Shown: positions 1 to 9,099 of the stretch, one piece after another
Layout: every line of letters starts with the position of its first letter
How positions within the stretch are numbered: the first letter of the stretch is position 1
Notes under the pieces: model-generated
What the model saw: only the letters and a program-made list of their open reading frames with translations
What the model was told of the DNA's origin: nothing
Databases searched by the model: none
Assembly: GCA_028684065.1 (NCBI GenBank)
Contig: JAQUGO010000001.1
Coordinates: 248,001-312,000 of the forward strand
DNA from: Sulfurospirillaceae bacterium
GTDB taxonomy: Bacteria > Campylobacterota > Campylobacteria > Campylobacterales > Sulfurospirillaceae
Reading direction: 5' to 3'
DNA: 64,000 nt
Program-made: the position numbers and the translations under genes

Positions 1-42
1 AGATTTGTACAATCTATGCAATTCGATGAGCGGTTTTTTTAA
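1..42 (+). CDS. 3' end of upstream gene, probably lepB (signal peptidase I)
   Basis: The first 42 bases read as an open frame of 13 codons ending in TAA at 40-42; the stop overlaps the ATG of the next gene by one base. The residual peptide is RFVQSMQFDERFF. Too little remains to identify it by sequence. In Helicobacter and Campylobacter the same neighbours (M50 protein, rpiB, apt, dedA, pepA) follow lepB, so a signal peptidase is my guess from gene order alone. Confidence 0.45.
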   Translation, partial: RFVQSMQFDERFF

Positions 43-695
43 TGGATACTATTCATCTTTTAGAAATTGCTGCAACCATTTTAGCCCTTTTAGTGGCTAT
101 TATCGGACACGAAATCATGCATGGCTATGTCGCTTATCTTCACGGGGATACAACAGCTAAAAATGCAGGAAGACTTAGTATTAATCCACTTAAACACGTT
201 GACCCCGTTGGCACGCTTCTTGTTCCTGCTGTGCTTTATTTTTCAGGAGCTCCCTTTATGTTTGGATGGGCAAAACCAGTACCAATTTTCATACCTACCG
301 TCGTTCGTAATGCAGGATTAAAAGGTGCTTTACATGTAGCGCTGGCAGGTATTGCTTATAATTTTACATTGGCTATTGTTTGTTCTTTAGCCTTTTCTAT
401 GTTCAAAGATATCCATGCTGTTGATGGTTATTTGAGTTATTTTCTTGTCTACTTTTTAGTACAATCTATGATTTATAATGTTGTTCTAGGTATGTTCAAT
501 CTCTACCCTATTCCCCCTTTAGATGGCTCACATGCACTCTCTTATGTTGCGGCCATGCTTGGATGGAATACTATCGTAGATTTTTTAGAATCAATGCAAC
601 GCTATGGAATGCTTATTTTGATGCTTTTTATCGCAACACCCCTCTCAAAATACTTTTTTGCACCCATACATTATGTTATCAGATTGTTATATTGA
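42..695 (+). CDS. M50 family site-2-type zinc metalloprotease, integral membrane
   Basis: 217 residues with several hydrophobic segments. HEIMH at residues 23-27 lies inside the first membrane helix and gives the zinc-binding HExxH motif; a second motif around residues 153-163 (NLYPIPPLDG) supplies the aspartate ligand, as in the short site-2 proteases. Members cleave substrates within the membrane, often anti-sigma factors or remnant signal peptides; the substrate here is unknown. It lacks a PDZ domain and is shorter than RseP. The ATG overlaps the stop of the preceding gene, so the two are probably cotranscribed. Close homologues sit between lepB and rpiB in Helicobacter, which fits a role with signal peptidase, though that is inference. 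Confidence 0.88.
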   Translation: MDTIHLLEIAATILALLVAIIGHEIMHGYVAYLHGDTTAKNAGRLSINPLKHVDPVGTLLVPAVLYFSGAPFMFGWAKPVPIFIPTVVRNAGLKGALHVALAGIAYNFTLAIVCSLAFSMFKDIHAVDGYLSYFLVYFLVQSMIYNVVLGMFNLYPIPPLDGSHALSYVAAMLGWNTIVDFLESMQRYGMLILMLFIATPLSKYFFAPIHYVIRLLY

Positions 696-756
696 ATTGT
701 GGATTTTCTAATAATCCTTGTGCTATAATCAAATTTATTACGACTAAAGGATAGGC

Positions 757-1185
757 TTGAAATTTTTTATTGCAACAGACCATGCAGGTATTGCCATTAA
801 GCCAGATGTAATAGCGATGCTTCGCAATAAAGGCCATGAAATTATTGATTTAGGCCCGTTTAATGCTGAACGGGTCGATTACCCTGACTATGCACATGCC
901 CTCTGCCTTGAGGTTCTTAAAGATGATACGACTCAAGGAATTTTAATTTGTGGTTCAGGTATTGGTATGAGTTTAAGTGCCAATAAACATATAGGTATTC
1001 GTGCTGCATTATGCCATGATGCATACACTGCGGAAATGGCACGTGCACATAATAATGCAAATGTTTTATGTTTTGGTCAACGCATCGTAGGATTGGGTGT
1101 CATTGAATCTATGCTTAATGCGTGGTGTAATACCTCTTTTGAGGGCGGAAGACATGCCCTAAGAGTTGAGAAAATAGAGCTATAA
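757..1185 (+). CDS. rpiB: Ribose-5-phosphate isomerase B
   Basis: 142 residues of the RpiB/LacAB fold. It interconverts ribose 5-phosphate and ribulose 5-phosphate in the non-oxidative pentose phosphate pathway, in the cytoplasm. Visible motifs are DHAG at residues 8-11 (phosphate and substrate binding) and ICGSGIGMS with the catalytic base Cys65. Length matches the family. The start is TTG at 757 behind AAAGGATAGG; no ATG fits better, since the protein must begin at the first beta strand. It is followed after 2 bases by the next gene, and the block down to pepA looks like one transcript. Confidence 0.93.
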   Translation: MKFFIATDHAGIAIKPDVIAMLRNKGHEIIDLGPFNAERVDYPDYAHALCLEVLKDDTTQGILICGSGIGMSLSANKHIGIRAALCHDAYTAEMARAHNNANVLCFGQRIVGLGVIESMLNAWCNTSFEGGRHALRVEKIEL

Positions 1186-1187
1186 CG

Positions 1188-1520
1188 ATGATTTCAGATT
1201 GGATTATTACAACTATTTTATTTTCGGCATGTATTTATCTTCTCGTCATGGTGTTTTATTTTAGAACACTTCTACGAAAAGAGAAACGTAGTAATATCGT
1301 TGTCAAACGTACTCTCAATGATGCTGAAATCGTAATACGCAAGTACCAAGTCCAATTACAGCGTTCACTTGGCAATATTGATATTTTAAGTGATGAACTC
1401 AAAAAGGTCAAAAACGACCTCAAATCCCTTCGTACACGTAATAGTCAATACCGAATGGAAGGCGATAAGTTACGACAACATATTAAAGAACTTGAAGGAA
1501 AGATTGAGGCACTATTGTAA
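1188..1520 (+). CDS. Small membrane-anchored coiled-coil protein, unknown function
   Basis: 110 residues. Residues 5-27 form one strongly hydrophobic helix, followed by a basic stretch (RKEKRS) and then about 75 residues of charged, heptad-like sequence that looks like a cytoplasmic coiled coil. I recognise no enzymatic motif. Its position between rpiB and apt is kept in Helicobacter and Campylobacter, where the corresponding gene is also annotated as hypothetical. The ATG follows the rpiB stop by 2 bases. The topology (anchor plus coiled coil) suggests a scaffold or an inhibitor, but that is only a shape argument. Confidence 0.75.
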   Translation: MISDWIITTILFSACIYLLVMVFYFRTLLRKEKRSNIVVKRTLNDAEIVIRKYQVQLQRSLGNIDILSDELKKVKNDLKSLRTRNSQYRMEGDKLRQHIKELEGKIEALL

Positions 1521-1603
1521 TGAGTGTAGAAGCAATTTCATATACTGCCTTTTCACTTCTTCTCATTCTTTCTTTATCTTTAAAATTTTATATTTTCAAA
1601 TAA
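1520..1603 (+). CDS. Putative 27-residue single-span membrane peptide
   Basis: An ATG at 1520 overlaps the TAA of the coiled-coil gene (TAATG) and opens a 27-codon frame that ends 13 bases before apt. The peptide begins MSVEAISYT and continues as an almost pure hydrophobic run ending FYIFK, which would make one transmembrane helix with a positive C-terminus. The overlapping stop/start and the fit between two operon genes argue for translation by coupling. No family is recognised, and no independent evidence of expression is visible. Confidence 0.45.
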   Translation: MSVEAISYTAFSLLLILSLSLKFYIFK

Positions 1604-1616
1604 CAAAGGTTATTGT

Positions 1617-2174
1617 ATGCAGACACTTAGTAATGAAGACAAAAACTATTTATTAAACTCTATTCGAGAGGTTGAAGATTTTCCAAAACCGGGTATTAAG
1701 TTTAAAGACATCACGACGCTTTTGGGTAATAAAAAAGCCTTTCATCTTTTAATGGATCACCTAGTAGCCCGCTATAAAGATCAAGAAATCGATTATATAG
1801 CAGGTATTGAAAGCCGTGGTTTTATTTTTGGAGCGGCATTGGCTGCTTTACTCAAAACACGTTTTGTTCCAATTCGAAAACCAGGTAAATTACCTTATAC
1901 AACCATTAGTGAAAAATATTCATTAGAATATGGCGTAGATGAAGTAACCATTCATATAGATGCATTTTCAATGCCGAACAATTCAAAACCAAAAGTGCTT
2001 TTAATTGATGATTTAATTGCAACCGGAGGCACAGCAACGGCTGCTGTTAATCTTATCAATAAAGCAGGTGCAGAGTGCGTCGAAGCGTGTTTTGTCATCA
2101 ACCTTAGCTTTTTGCAAGGTGATTTGGATATCAAAAAAGTAACTTCTGTCTATTCCGTCTTAGAGGTTGACTAA
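1617..2174 (+). CDS. apt: Adenine phosphoribosyltransferase
   Basis: 185 residues, type I phosphoribosyltransferase fold. It converts adenine and PRPP to AMP in purine salvage. The PRPP-binding loop is visible as [17 protein letters not shown] at about residues 128-144, and the N-terminal [12 protein letters not shown] stretch is typical of Apt. [13 protein letters not shown] is the conserved region contacting the base. Length matches the family. ATG at 1617 follows an AAAGG site. The stop codon directly abuts the ATG of trpB. Confidence 0.94.
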   Translation: MQTLSNEDKNYLLNSIREVEDFPKPGIKFKDITTLLGNKKAFHLLMDHLVARYKDQEIDYIAGIESRGFIFGAALAALLKTRFVPIRKPGKLPYTTISEKYSLEYGVDEVTIHIDAFSMPNNSKPKVLLIDDLIATGGTATAAVNLINKAGAECVEACFVINLSFLQGDLDIKKVTSVYSVLEVD

Positions 2175-3380
2175 ATGTATATCCCTAAAGTGTCCAAATT
2201 CGACCCTGATTCAAATGGCCATTTTGGTATTTTTGGAGGAAGGTATGTCCCTGAGACATTAATGCCTGTTTTACTAGAACTTGAAAAAGAGTATGAAAAA
2301 TTACGCTTTGATGAATCATTTTGGAGTGAAGTGGACGGATATTTTAAAGATTATGTTGGTCGTCCTTCACCTCTTTATTTTGCTCAAAATATTTCACAAG
2401 AACTCGGTGCAAAAATCTATCTTAAAAGAGAAGACCTGAATCATACAGGTGCTCATAAAATTAATAATACCATTGCCCAAGGATTAATTGCCAAAAAAAT
2501 GGGGAAAAAACGTGTTATTGCAGAAACAGGTGCTGGTCAGCATGGCGTAGCAACAGCAACCGTTGCTGCCCTTTTAGGCTTGGAATGTGACGTTTTTATG
2601 GGTGAAAAAGATGTCGAGCGTCAAGAATTAAATGTTTTTAGAATGAAACTTCTTGGCGCTAAAGTTCATAGTGTTAAGAGTGGTAGCCGAACCCTAAAAG
2701 ATGCTATGAATGAAGCCATCCGTAATTGGGTTACCCATGCAAGAGATACCTTTTATATTATAGGAACGGTAGCTGGCCCACATCCTTACCCGATGATGGT
2801 GCGTGATTTTCAAGCCATTATTGGCTATGAAGCCAAAGCTCAAATTTTAGTCAAAGAGAAGCGCCTTCCTGACATGGTTGTTGCATGTATTGGAGGGGGT
2901 AGTAATGCCATGGGGATTTTTAGCCATTTTTTAGGCGAAGAAGGTGTTACATGTATGGGCATTGAAGCAGGAGGCTATGGCATTGAAACCGACAAACACG
3001 GTTGCAGTCTTGCCAAAGGAAGCCCTGGAGTGTTACACGGACAGATGAGTTATCTTTTGCAAGATGAAGACGGCCAAATTCTTGAAGCACACTCTATCTC
3101 TGCAGGCCTTGACTATCCAGGTATTGGGCCAGAACACGCCTATCTTAAAGAACTTGGAGTTGCGCATTACGATAATATTACAGATCAAGAGGCCTTAGAT
3201 GCTTTTGTATGGCTTTCACAAAAAGAAGGCATAATACCCGCCTTTGAAAGTGCGCACGCAGTAGCCTATTTGAAAAAAATTCCACGCGATGAAATTAAAA
3301 ACAAATTGATTATTGTCAACCTTTCTGGACGTGGGGATAAAGATATGGTACAGGCAAAATCCATACTAAACATACATTAA
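2175..3380 (+). CDS. trpB: Tryptophan synthase beta subunit (orphan trpB)
   Basis: 401 residues of the PLP-dependent TrpB1 family, which joins indole and serine to tryptophan. Visible are HKINN (the lysine that forms the PLP Schiff base), TGAGQHG, the phosphate-binding GGGSNAMG and the C-terminal NLSGRGDKD. The sequence looks like the conventional TrpB that pairs with TrpA, not the indole-salvaging TrpB2. Yet trpA and the other trp genes are absent here: the gene sits between apt and dedA, with its ATG immediately after the apt stop. It may act with TrpA encoded elsewhere or be a second copy that salvages indole. Confidence 0.94.
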   Translation: MYIPKVSKFDPDSNGHFGIFGGRYVPETLMPVLLELEKEYEKLRFDESFWSEVDGYFKDYVGRPSPLYFAQNISQELGAKIYLKREDLNHTGAHKINNTIAQGLIAKKMGKKRVIAETGAGQHGVATATVAALLGLECDVFMGEKDVERQELNVFRMKLLGAKVHSVKSGSRTLKDAMNEAIRNWVTHARDTFYIIGTVAGPHPYPMMVRDFQAIIGYEAKAQILVKEKRLPDMVVACIGGGSNAMGIFSHFLGEEGVTCMGIEAGGYGIETDKHGCSLAKGSPGVLHGQMSYLLQDEDGQILEAHSISAGLDYPGIGPEHAYLKELGVAHYDNITDQEALDAFVWLSQKEGIIPAFESAHAVAYLKKIPRDEIKNKLIIVNLSGRGDKDMVQAKSILNIH

Positions 3381-3400
3381 TGATCATAAAGGCATAGAAT

Positions 3401-4000
3401 ATGGAAGCATTATTTGTAGAATGGATGAAAGAATACAGCTATATTATTCTCTTTATTTGGAGTATTTTAGAGGGAGAAAGTGGCCTTATTATGGCAGGAA
3501 TTCTTTCTCATACGGGAGATATGAATCTTTTTATATCCATTTTTGTAGCTGGCCTCGGTGGATTTGCAGGTGATCAGATATACTTTTATATTGGTCGATT
3601 TAACAAAAAATATGTTTATCGCAAACTCAAAGGGCAGCGTCGCAAACTAGCCCTTGCCCATTTACTTCTCAAACGATATGGCTGGCCTATTATTTTCATG
3701 CAACGTTACATGTACGGCCTTCGTACTATTATTCCTATTTCTATAGGCTTGACACGTTACAGCGGAAAACTTTTTGCCTTGATTAATCTTTTTTCTGCTT
3801 GGTGTTGGGCGGCTATTACAATTTTACCTGCATGGTATTTTGGAGATGAGATTCTTATAGTGATCCATTGGGCAAAAGCCCATTGGTATTTAGCTTTACC
3901 ACTAGCCATCATTATAGGTGGCGGTATTTACTACTACTTTCACAAAGTAGCTGATAAAAAATTAGAGGATATACAACATGCAAATCGAACTAAACACTAA
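3401..4000 (+). CDS. DedA family membrane protein
   Basis: 199 residues with about five hydrophobic segments. The DedA/SNARE-associated signature is visible: the early acidic EGESGLI near residue 23, GGFAGDQIYFYIGR, and the RYMYGLRTIIPISIGLTRYSG amphipathic stretch with its conserved arginines. DedA proteins are inner-membrane lipid scramblases or flippases tied to undecaprenyl-phosphate or phospholipid recycling and to proton-motive force homeostasis. Its end overlaps the start of pepA by 23 bases. A second, less similar DedA gene lies at 53226-53849. Confidence 0.88.
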   Translation: MEALFVEWMKEYSYIILFIWSILEGESGLIMAGILSHTGDMNLFISIFVAGLGGFAGDQIYFYIGRFNKKYVYRKLKGQRRKLALAHLLLKRYGWPIIFMQRYMYGLRTIIPISIGLTRYSGKLFALINLFSAWCWAAITILPAWYFGDEILIVIHWAKAHWYLALPLAIIIGGGIYYYFHKVADKKLEDIQHANRTKH

Positions 4001-5429
4001 AAAACTAAACGAACTTACTGATACAACTCGCATTGTATTTATCGTTGCAAAAAACTTTGAGCATCAATGGATTGAAGATAAAGAAGCATTAGAACTTTTA
4101 GGCTTTAAAGCAGAAAATGAGGAATGTTTGTTTGTCCCCACGCACAATATTCTCTATGTTGGTTGCGAATCGCTAGATCCTGATGATATTCGTTTGGCTG
4201 CTGCTAAGGCCTATGATTTTCTTAAAAAAACAACCATAAGAGAAGTTTGTATTGGCACCTATTCACTAGATTGTCCTGGTCTAAATATTAAAGCTATGGT
4301 AGAAGGTTTTACGCTTGCTAGTTATACCTTCAATGCTTATAAATCACAAAAAGAACCTATTAAACTTCAAACCATAATTCTTTGCTTGGAAGATTATAGT
4401 CGTACCGATGTTTCAATGCAAACAGCTTCAAAAGCGCTCAACGCAGGGATGATCATAGCTGAAGCTACTAACTTTGCCAAAGAAATTATTAATGCTATTC
4501 CTAATGATATGACCCCACTAGCTTTAGCCAATGTTGCTCAAACTCTTATTTCACTTCCAAACGTTACATGTAAGGTGCTGGATAAAGATTTTCTTGAAGA
4601 ACAAGGCATGAATGCCTTTTTAGCGGTTAATCGTGCCAGTGTTCACCCTCCAAAACTCATTCACCTTATTTACAAACCCGAAGATGCTAAAAAAAGAATT
4701 ATCTACGTGGGCAAAGGATTAACATATGATAGCGGTGGGCTCAGCTTAAAACCAAGTGAGCATATGGTGACTATGAAAGCTGATAAAAGTGGTGGTGCGG
4801 CTGTTATGAGCATCCTTAAAGGTGCGGCTGAACTGAAACTTCCTTTTGAAATCCACGCCATTATTGGTGCTACTGAAAATATGATTGGTGGCGATGCATA
4901 TAAGCCTGATGATGTTTTGGTTGCTAAAAATGGTAAAACCATTGAAGTGCGCAATACCGATGCAGAAGGCCGTTTAGTATTAGCTGATTGTTTAAGCTAT
5001 GCCCAAGAATTCAAGCCTGATCTTCTTATCGACATGGCAACTTTGACAGGGGCGTGCGTTGTGGCTCTTGGTGAATTTACAACAGGTATTATGGGACACA
5101 GTGAAACACTCAAAACTTCTTGTTTAGAAGCATTTACTAAAAGTGGAGAGCTAAGTGGTGTACTCCCTTTCAATAAACACCTTAAAAAACTCATCAAAAG
5201 CTCTGTAGCAGATATTTCGAATATTAGCTCAAGCCGCTACGGTGGAGCTATTACTGCAGGACTCTTTTTGGATAACTTTATTGAAGAAGAGAACAAAGAT
5301 AAATGGTTACATTTAGATATTGCAGGACCTGCTTATGTTGAAAAAGCGTGGGGATATAATCCTTTTGGAGCCAGTGGCGCAGGTGTTCGAGCAAACCTTT
5401 ACTGGATGATTGACGAAGCTAAAAAATAG
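3978..5429 (+). CDS. pepA: Leucyl aminopeptidase (M17 family)
   Basis: 483 residues, the usual M17 size. The N-terminal regulatory domain spans about residues 1-160 and the catalytic domain follows. The two-metal site is visible in YVGKGLTYDSGGLSLKP and in NTDAEGRLVLAD, which carries the conserved Asp/Glu ligands; MKADKSGGAA gives the active-site lysine region. The enzyme removes N-terminal residues from peptides in the cytoplasm; in some bacteria PepA also binds DNA. The ATG at 3978 lies inside the dedA frame behind TTAGAGGATAT, a good ribosome site, so translation is likely coupled. Confidence 0.95.
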   Translation: MQIELNTKKLNELTDTTRIVFIVAKNFEHQWIEDKEALELLGFKAENEECLFVPTHNILYVGCESLDPDDIRLAAAKAYDFLKKTTIREVCIGTYSLDCPGLNIKAMVEGFTLASYTFNAYKSQKEPIKLQTIILCLEDYSRTDVSMQTASKALNAGMIIAEATNFAKEIINAIPNDMTPLALANVAQTLISLPNVTCKVLDKDFLEEQGMNAFLAVNRASVHPPKLIHLIYKPEDAKKRIIYVGKGLTYDSGGLSLKPSEHMVTMKADKSGGAAVMSILKGAAELKLPFEIHAIIGATENMIGGDAYKPDDVLVAKNGKTIEVRNTDAEGRLVLADCLSYAQEFKPDLLIDMATLTGACVVALGEFTTGIMGHSETLKTSCLEAFTKSGELSGVLPFNKHLKKLIKSSVADISNISSSRYGGAITAGLFLDNFIEEENKDKWLHLDIAGPAYVEKAWGYNPFGASGAGVRANLYWMIDEAKK

Positions 5430-5452
5430 CAAAACACCTATGCTGGAGCATT

Positions 5453-6022
5453 ATGAAACAAAAAATTGTATTGATTGGGGCATCTACGGGAGGCCCTGGT
5501 CACCTTAAAAAGATTCTATCTGCAATGAATCAAGATTTTTCTATGTCTATTGTCATTGCACAACATATGAATAGCACTTTTATCCCTAGTTTTATCAATC
5601 AATTTCGTAGTGAACTTCATATTCCTGTACATGCTATTGATTCCTTACTGGAACTCAAAGCATCTGAAATATATATCTGCGCGACTAATTCAAAGCTAAA
5701 AAAACATTCTTATACTCTGCATGTCGAACCTATAGCCAACCTTGAAACACCTTACAACCCTAGTGTCGACACCCTTTTTCTTTCTGCTGTCGAATTATGT
5801 AAGGAGTATAATATCCTGGCCATTTTATTGACAGGCATTGGGCAAGATGGTGCTCTTGGGCTCAGTGAATTAGAAAAAAATGGGGCTACATGTATCGCTG
5901 AAAGCGAAGAAAGCGCTATTGTTTTTGGAATGCCAAAACGTGCTGTTGAAATTAACCCTGCCATACAAGCTCAACCTTTACATGATATTATTAGAACCAT
6001 CAAAGCTTTTGGAGAGTCATAA
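5453..6022 (+). CDS. cheB: Chemotaxis glutamate methylesterase without receiver domain (CheB-type)
   Basis: 189 residues: only the C-terminal CheB methylesterase domain. The catalytic triad is visible as Ser11 (GASTGGPG), His38 (AQHMN) and Asp132 (GIGQDGALGL). It removes methyl groups from chemoreceptor glutamates during adaptation. The phosphorylatable receiver domain of enterobacterial CheB is missing, as in Campylobacter jejuni CheB, so activity cannot be controlled by CheA phosphorylation in the usual way. The stop overlaps the start of cheR by one base. Confidence 0.92.
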   Translation: MKQKIVLIGASTGGPGHLKKILSAMNQDFSMSIVIAQHMNSTFIPSFINQFRSELHIPVHAIDSLLELKASEIYICATNSKLKKHSYTLHVEPIANLETPYNPSVDTLFLSAVELCKEYNILAILLTGIGQDGALGLSELEKNGATCIAESEESAIVFGMPKRAVEINPAIQAQPLHDIIRTIKAFGES

Positions 6023-6861
6023 TGTTATTTTGGAATAAAAAGAAAACGCCTGAACCTTTAAAAGAAGAGATTCGAGAACCTCAAGAGTTTAATACCTTTG
6101 GTTTAAATGATATTTTGCACTACATCAAGCGTGAAATTGGCGTTGACCTTTTTTCAAAAAATAGTATCATTGAAACAAAGCTTCGATTGTTTTGTGAAAA
6201 AAGAAAAATTTTTAGCTTTCGAAAACTCTATGAAGGCGTTCAACACAATAGTGAATTACGACAAGCACTTATTGATTTAGTAACCGTCAATGAGACCTAT
6301 TTCTACAGAGAAGAAGAACAACTCGCCTTAGCGGTAGATTTTGCTCTTAAAATTAGTGGTACGATTAAAATTCTCTGTGCACCGTGTGCTTCGGGAGAAG
6401 AAGTCTATTCTTTAGCAATGATGCTTCAAGAAAAAAACCGTGATACGTATAGCTTTAGTATTACAGGTATTGACATTAATTCAGAAGCGATTGAAAAAGC
6501 TGAAAAAGGAATCTTTTCTGAGCGTTCTTTACACAAACTTGACCAGCGTGTCAAAGATAAATTCTTTACATGTACTGATAAATCTTTTGTCGCCCGAAAA
6601 GAATTTTTTTCTTCCATTTCCTTTAAAAAAATTAATATATTTGACTATGATTTTCTTAGCCTTGGTAAATATGATATTATTTTTTCGCGCAATATGTTAA
6701 TTTATTTTGATGATGAATTTAGAATGAAAACGATTGAACGATTCTCAAAACTCCTTAATCCGGGAGGAAACCTCTTTTTAGGGCATGCAGATATTATCCC
6801 TGAAAATATTTTTTTTACAAAATGCAATAACAATAGGCTCTCTTATTACATAAAAAATTAA
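6022..6861 (+). CDS. cheR: Chemotaxis protein methyltransferase
   Basis: 279 residues. The N-terminal helical CheR domain (about residues 30-100) ends in the conserved NETYFYREEEQ, the C-terminal half is a Rossmann methyltransferase with the SAM-binding CAPCASGEEVYSLAM and GIDINSEAIEKA, followed by FSRNMLIYFD. It transfers methyl groups from SAM to receptor glutamates and works against the adjacent cheB. The first 25 or so residues are charged and variable. It ends the left-hand operon; about 110 non-coding bases follow. Confidence 0.93.
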   Translation: MLFWNKKKTPEPLKEEIREPQEFNTFGLNDILHYIKREIGVDLFSKNSIIETKLRLFCEKRKIFSFRKLYEGVQHNSELRQALIDLVTVNETYFYREEEQLALAVDFALKISGTIKILCAPCASGEEVYSLAMMLQEKNRDTYSFSITGIDINSEAIEKAEKGIFSERSLHKLDQRVKDKFFTCTDKSFVARKEFFSSISFKKINIFDYDFLSLGKYDIIFSRNMLIYFDDEFRMKTIERFSKLLNPGGNLFLGHADIIPENIFFTKCNNNRLSYYIKN

Positions 6862-6928
6862 ATTTTTACGTCAAAATTTTGTAATTTTCAGCTTTATCTT
6901 TTTTATTTTAGATAAAATATTTTCCTTA

Positions 6929-6952
6929 TTTTCACCAAAGTTTTGGTGAAAA
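6929..6952. promoter_or_regulatory. Perfect 11-bp inverted repeat upstream of the symporter gene
   Basis: TTTTCACCAAA, two bases (GT), then TTTGGTGAAAA. It sits 19 bases before the ATG at 6972 and just after GATAAAATATT, which could be a -10 element. A repeat between promoter and start suits an operator or a leader hairpin controlling the symporter; the short loop makes operator more likely. It could also serve as a terminator for cheR, as the 3' arm ends in AAAA rather than T. Confidence 0.5.
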
Positions 6953-6971
6953 ATCTATTAGAAGGAAATCT

Positions 6972-8207
6972 ATGCTGAAGTATTCACTTCTCAAAAATAC
7001 AGGGATTCAAATTCTCATGGCTATGGTACTTGGTACTGTAGTAGGTGTCCTTATGGGCGAAAATGCGGTTATCTTTAAACCACTGGGCGATATATTTATT
7101 CACCTCATTAAAATGCTAGTTATCCCTTTGGTTGCATTTTCTATGATTTCAGGCGCTGCTAATTTAGGTGACAGCCCAACAGCAGGAAAACTTGGTATGT
7201 ATACCATTTTATTTTTTCTTCTTACTTCTGCCGCAGCCGTTGCGAGTGCCATTTTTGCAGGCACTATTTTTCAACCAGGTATCGGAATTGATTTAAGTAG
7301 TGTGGAACATATGTTCTCTAATAAATATGCAGCGCAAGGTGCACTTCCAGGCTTTATGGAAACCATTGTCGGGATGATTCCTGTCAATATCTTTCAATCT
7401 CTTGGCGATGCTAATATTTTGCAAATTCTTATTTTTTGTCTCTTTTTTGGTATAGCCCTTTCAAAACTTCCCAAAGAAACACGAACTCCTTTAATCAATG
7501 GACTAGAAGGTATCATTCAAGCACTCATTTGGATGGTAAAAGCAGTGATGTATATTGCTCCTATTGGTGTATTTGGTCTTATGGCTGAGTCAATTGGTAC
7601 ATTTGGTTTTAATGCCTTAGTTTTGGTTATTAAACTTTTTATCGTCTATGTTGGCACTATAGGTTTTTTTGGGTTTATTTTTTATCCAGTTTTAATCAAG
7701 CTTTTTTCAAAAATGCCCGTCATGAAGTTTCTTTCTGCCATGAAAAAACCTCAAACAGTGGCTCTTTCAACCGCTTCCTCTATGGCAACGCTTCCTGTTA
7801 CCATAGAAACATGTGAAGTTGACTTGCAAATATCAAAATCTACGTGTTCTTTTGTCCTACCATTGGGAGCTACCATCAATATGAGTGGTAATGCTATTTA
7901 TTATGGTTTAGTAGCTATCTTTTTTGCTCAAATTTATGGTGTTCACTTAGGACTAACAGAGTATTTAGCAATTATCTTTACAGCCACCCTTGGTGCTATC
8001 GGCCAAGCGGGAGTTCCCGGCCCTTCATTCCTTGTTGTTGCTGTTTTACTTGCTGCAGGCATTCCAATAGAAGGCTTACCACTCTTATTTGCCTTAGATA
8101 GAATTTTTGACATGATTCGAACAGCACTTAATATTACAGGCGATGCTGTTTGTGCAGTTATTGTAGATGGTCTCAATCCTAAACACGATACGTTAAAAGA
8201 AGTATAA
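6972..8207 (+). CDS. Dicarboxylate/amino acid:cation symporter (DAACS family)
   Basis: 411 residues, polytopic. The family fingerprint is clear: a serine-rich re-entrant loop (STASSMATLPVT) near residue 270, GATINMSGNAIYYG in the transport core, and AIGQAGVPGPSFLV for the second hairpin. These proteins (GltP, DctA, GltT) take up glutamate, aspartate or C4-dicarboxylates with protons or sodium. Residues that separate glutamate from dicarboxylate carriers cannot be judged safely by eye, so I give no symbol. It stands alone, with a strong inverted repeat upstream and a terminator hairpin downstream. Confidence 0.9.
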   Translation: MLKYSLLKNTGIQILMAMVLGTVVGVLMGENAVIFKPLGDIFIHLIKMLVIPLVAFSMISGAANLGDSPTAGKLGMYTILFFLLTSAAAVASAIFAGTIFQPGIGIDLSSVEHMFSNKYAAQGALPGFMETIVGMIPVNIFQSLGDANILQILIFCLFFGIALSKLPKETRTPLINGLEGIIQALIWMVKAVMYIAPIGVFGLMAESIGTFGFNALVLVIKLFIVYVGTIGFFGFIFYPVLIKLFSKMPVMKFLSAMKKPQTVALSTASSMATLPVTIETCEVDLQISKSTCSFVLPLGATINMSGNAIYYGLVAIFFAQIYGVHLGLTEYLAIIFTATLGAIGQAGVPGPSFLVVAVLLAAGIPIEGLPLLFALDRIFDMIRTALNITGDAVCAVIVDGLNPKHDTLKEV

Positions 8208-8213
8208 TCTTTT

Positions 8214-8235
8214 TCAAGCCCTTCTTAGGGCTTGA
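8214..8235. terminator. Hairpin between convergent genes
   Basis: TCAAGCCC, loop TTCTTA, GGGCTTGA: eight perfect base pairs between the plus-strand symporter (stop at 8207) and minus-strand htpX (stop at 8242). It is placed to end both transcripts, although the T tracts are weak. Confidence 0.7.
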
Positions 8236-8241
8236 ACTTTC

Positions 8242-9099
8242 CTACTGCTTTAATTCAAACTTTAACTCTTCCAAACGTGCAATACGTTCCGCTGTTGTTG
8301 GATGTGTTGAAAACAATCCAGAAAATGAACTCTGCATCCCTGCTAATGGATTGACAATAAACATATGAGCACTCTCCTGTGTAGCTTCGTGCATAACCCC
8401 TTGTTTGCTATAACGTTCTAATTTTCCAAGGGCACTTTGAAGCCACTCTGGATGATGCGTCAAACGAGCAGCGCCTTCATCAGCCATGTATTCACGATTT
8501 CGGCTAATCGCCATTTGTATAATTGCTGCAGCTAATGGTAAAACAATGGCTAAAACAAGCATCATCAATGGATTAGAGCGATTTCTTGTGTTATTGGACA
8601 TCATCGCACCAAACTGCATCATATGAGCGACCATGCCAATAGCCCCTGCGATGGTTGCTGCAATAGTACCAATTAAAATATCATAATGTCGTACATGGCT
8701 TAGTTCATGGGCCAATACAGCTTCTACTTCCTTTTCATCTAAAAGCTCCAATAATCCTTCTGTTACTGCAACAGCCGCATTCTGTGGGTTTCTTCCTGTT
8801 GCAAAAGCATTGGGGATCTTTTCAGGAATAATATAAATAGAGGGCATAGGAAGATTGGCTTTAGTTGTAAGGTTCTTAACAATAGCATATAAACCATGGG
8901 CTTCTTGTTCATTCACTAAAACAGCCCGATACTGTTTCAGCACCAATTGATCTGAATAAAAATAACTAATAAAATTCATCACTCCTGCCATCATTAAAGC
9001 AATTAACATCCCATTTTGACCACCAAAATAAGCACCGAGAAAAACAAAAAGTAGTGTCATTAAGGTTAATAAAACAATTGTTTTAAAAACTTCCATCAT
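8242..9099 (-). CDS. htpX: Membrane zinc metalloprotease HtpX
   Basis: 285 residues, M48 family. Two N-terminal hydrophobic segments precede the zinc motif HELSH at residues 131-135; the third ligand is the glutamate in [10 protein letters not shown] near residue 210, and another membrane pair lies between them. HtpX degrades damaged or misassembled inner-membrane proteins. The C-terminal [15 protein letters not shown] is typical. Its ATG overlaps the MFS stop by 4 bases, so it is translated from the cupin-MFS-htpX transcript. Confidence 0.93.
   Translation of the reverse strand: MMEVFKTIVLLTLMTLLFVFLGAYFGGQNGMLIALMMAGVMNFISYFYSDQLVLKQYRAVLVNEQEAHGLYAIVKNLTTKANLPMPSIYIIPEKIPNAFATGRNPQNAAVAVTEGLLELLDEKEVEAVLAHELSHVRHYDILIGTIAATIAGAIGMVAHMMQFGAMMSNNTRNRSNPLMMLVLAIVLPLAAAIIQMAISRNREYMADEGAARLTHHPEWLQSALGKLERYSKQGVMHEATQESAHMFIVNPLAGMQSSFSGLFSTHPTTAERIARLEELKFELKQ

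Noticed and set aside
4703-5197. Long minus-strand open frames inside pepA
   Set aside because: They lie opposite a certain gene and have no family features or ribosome sites.
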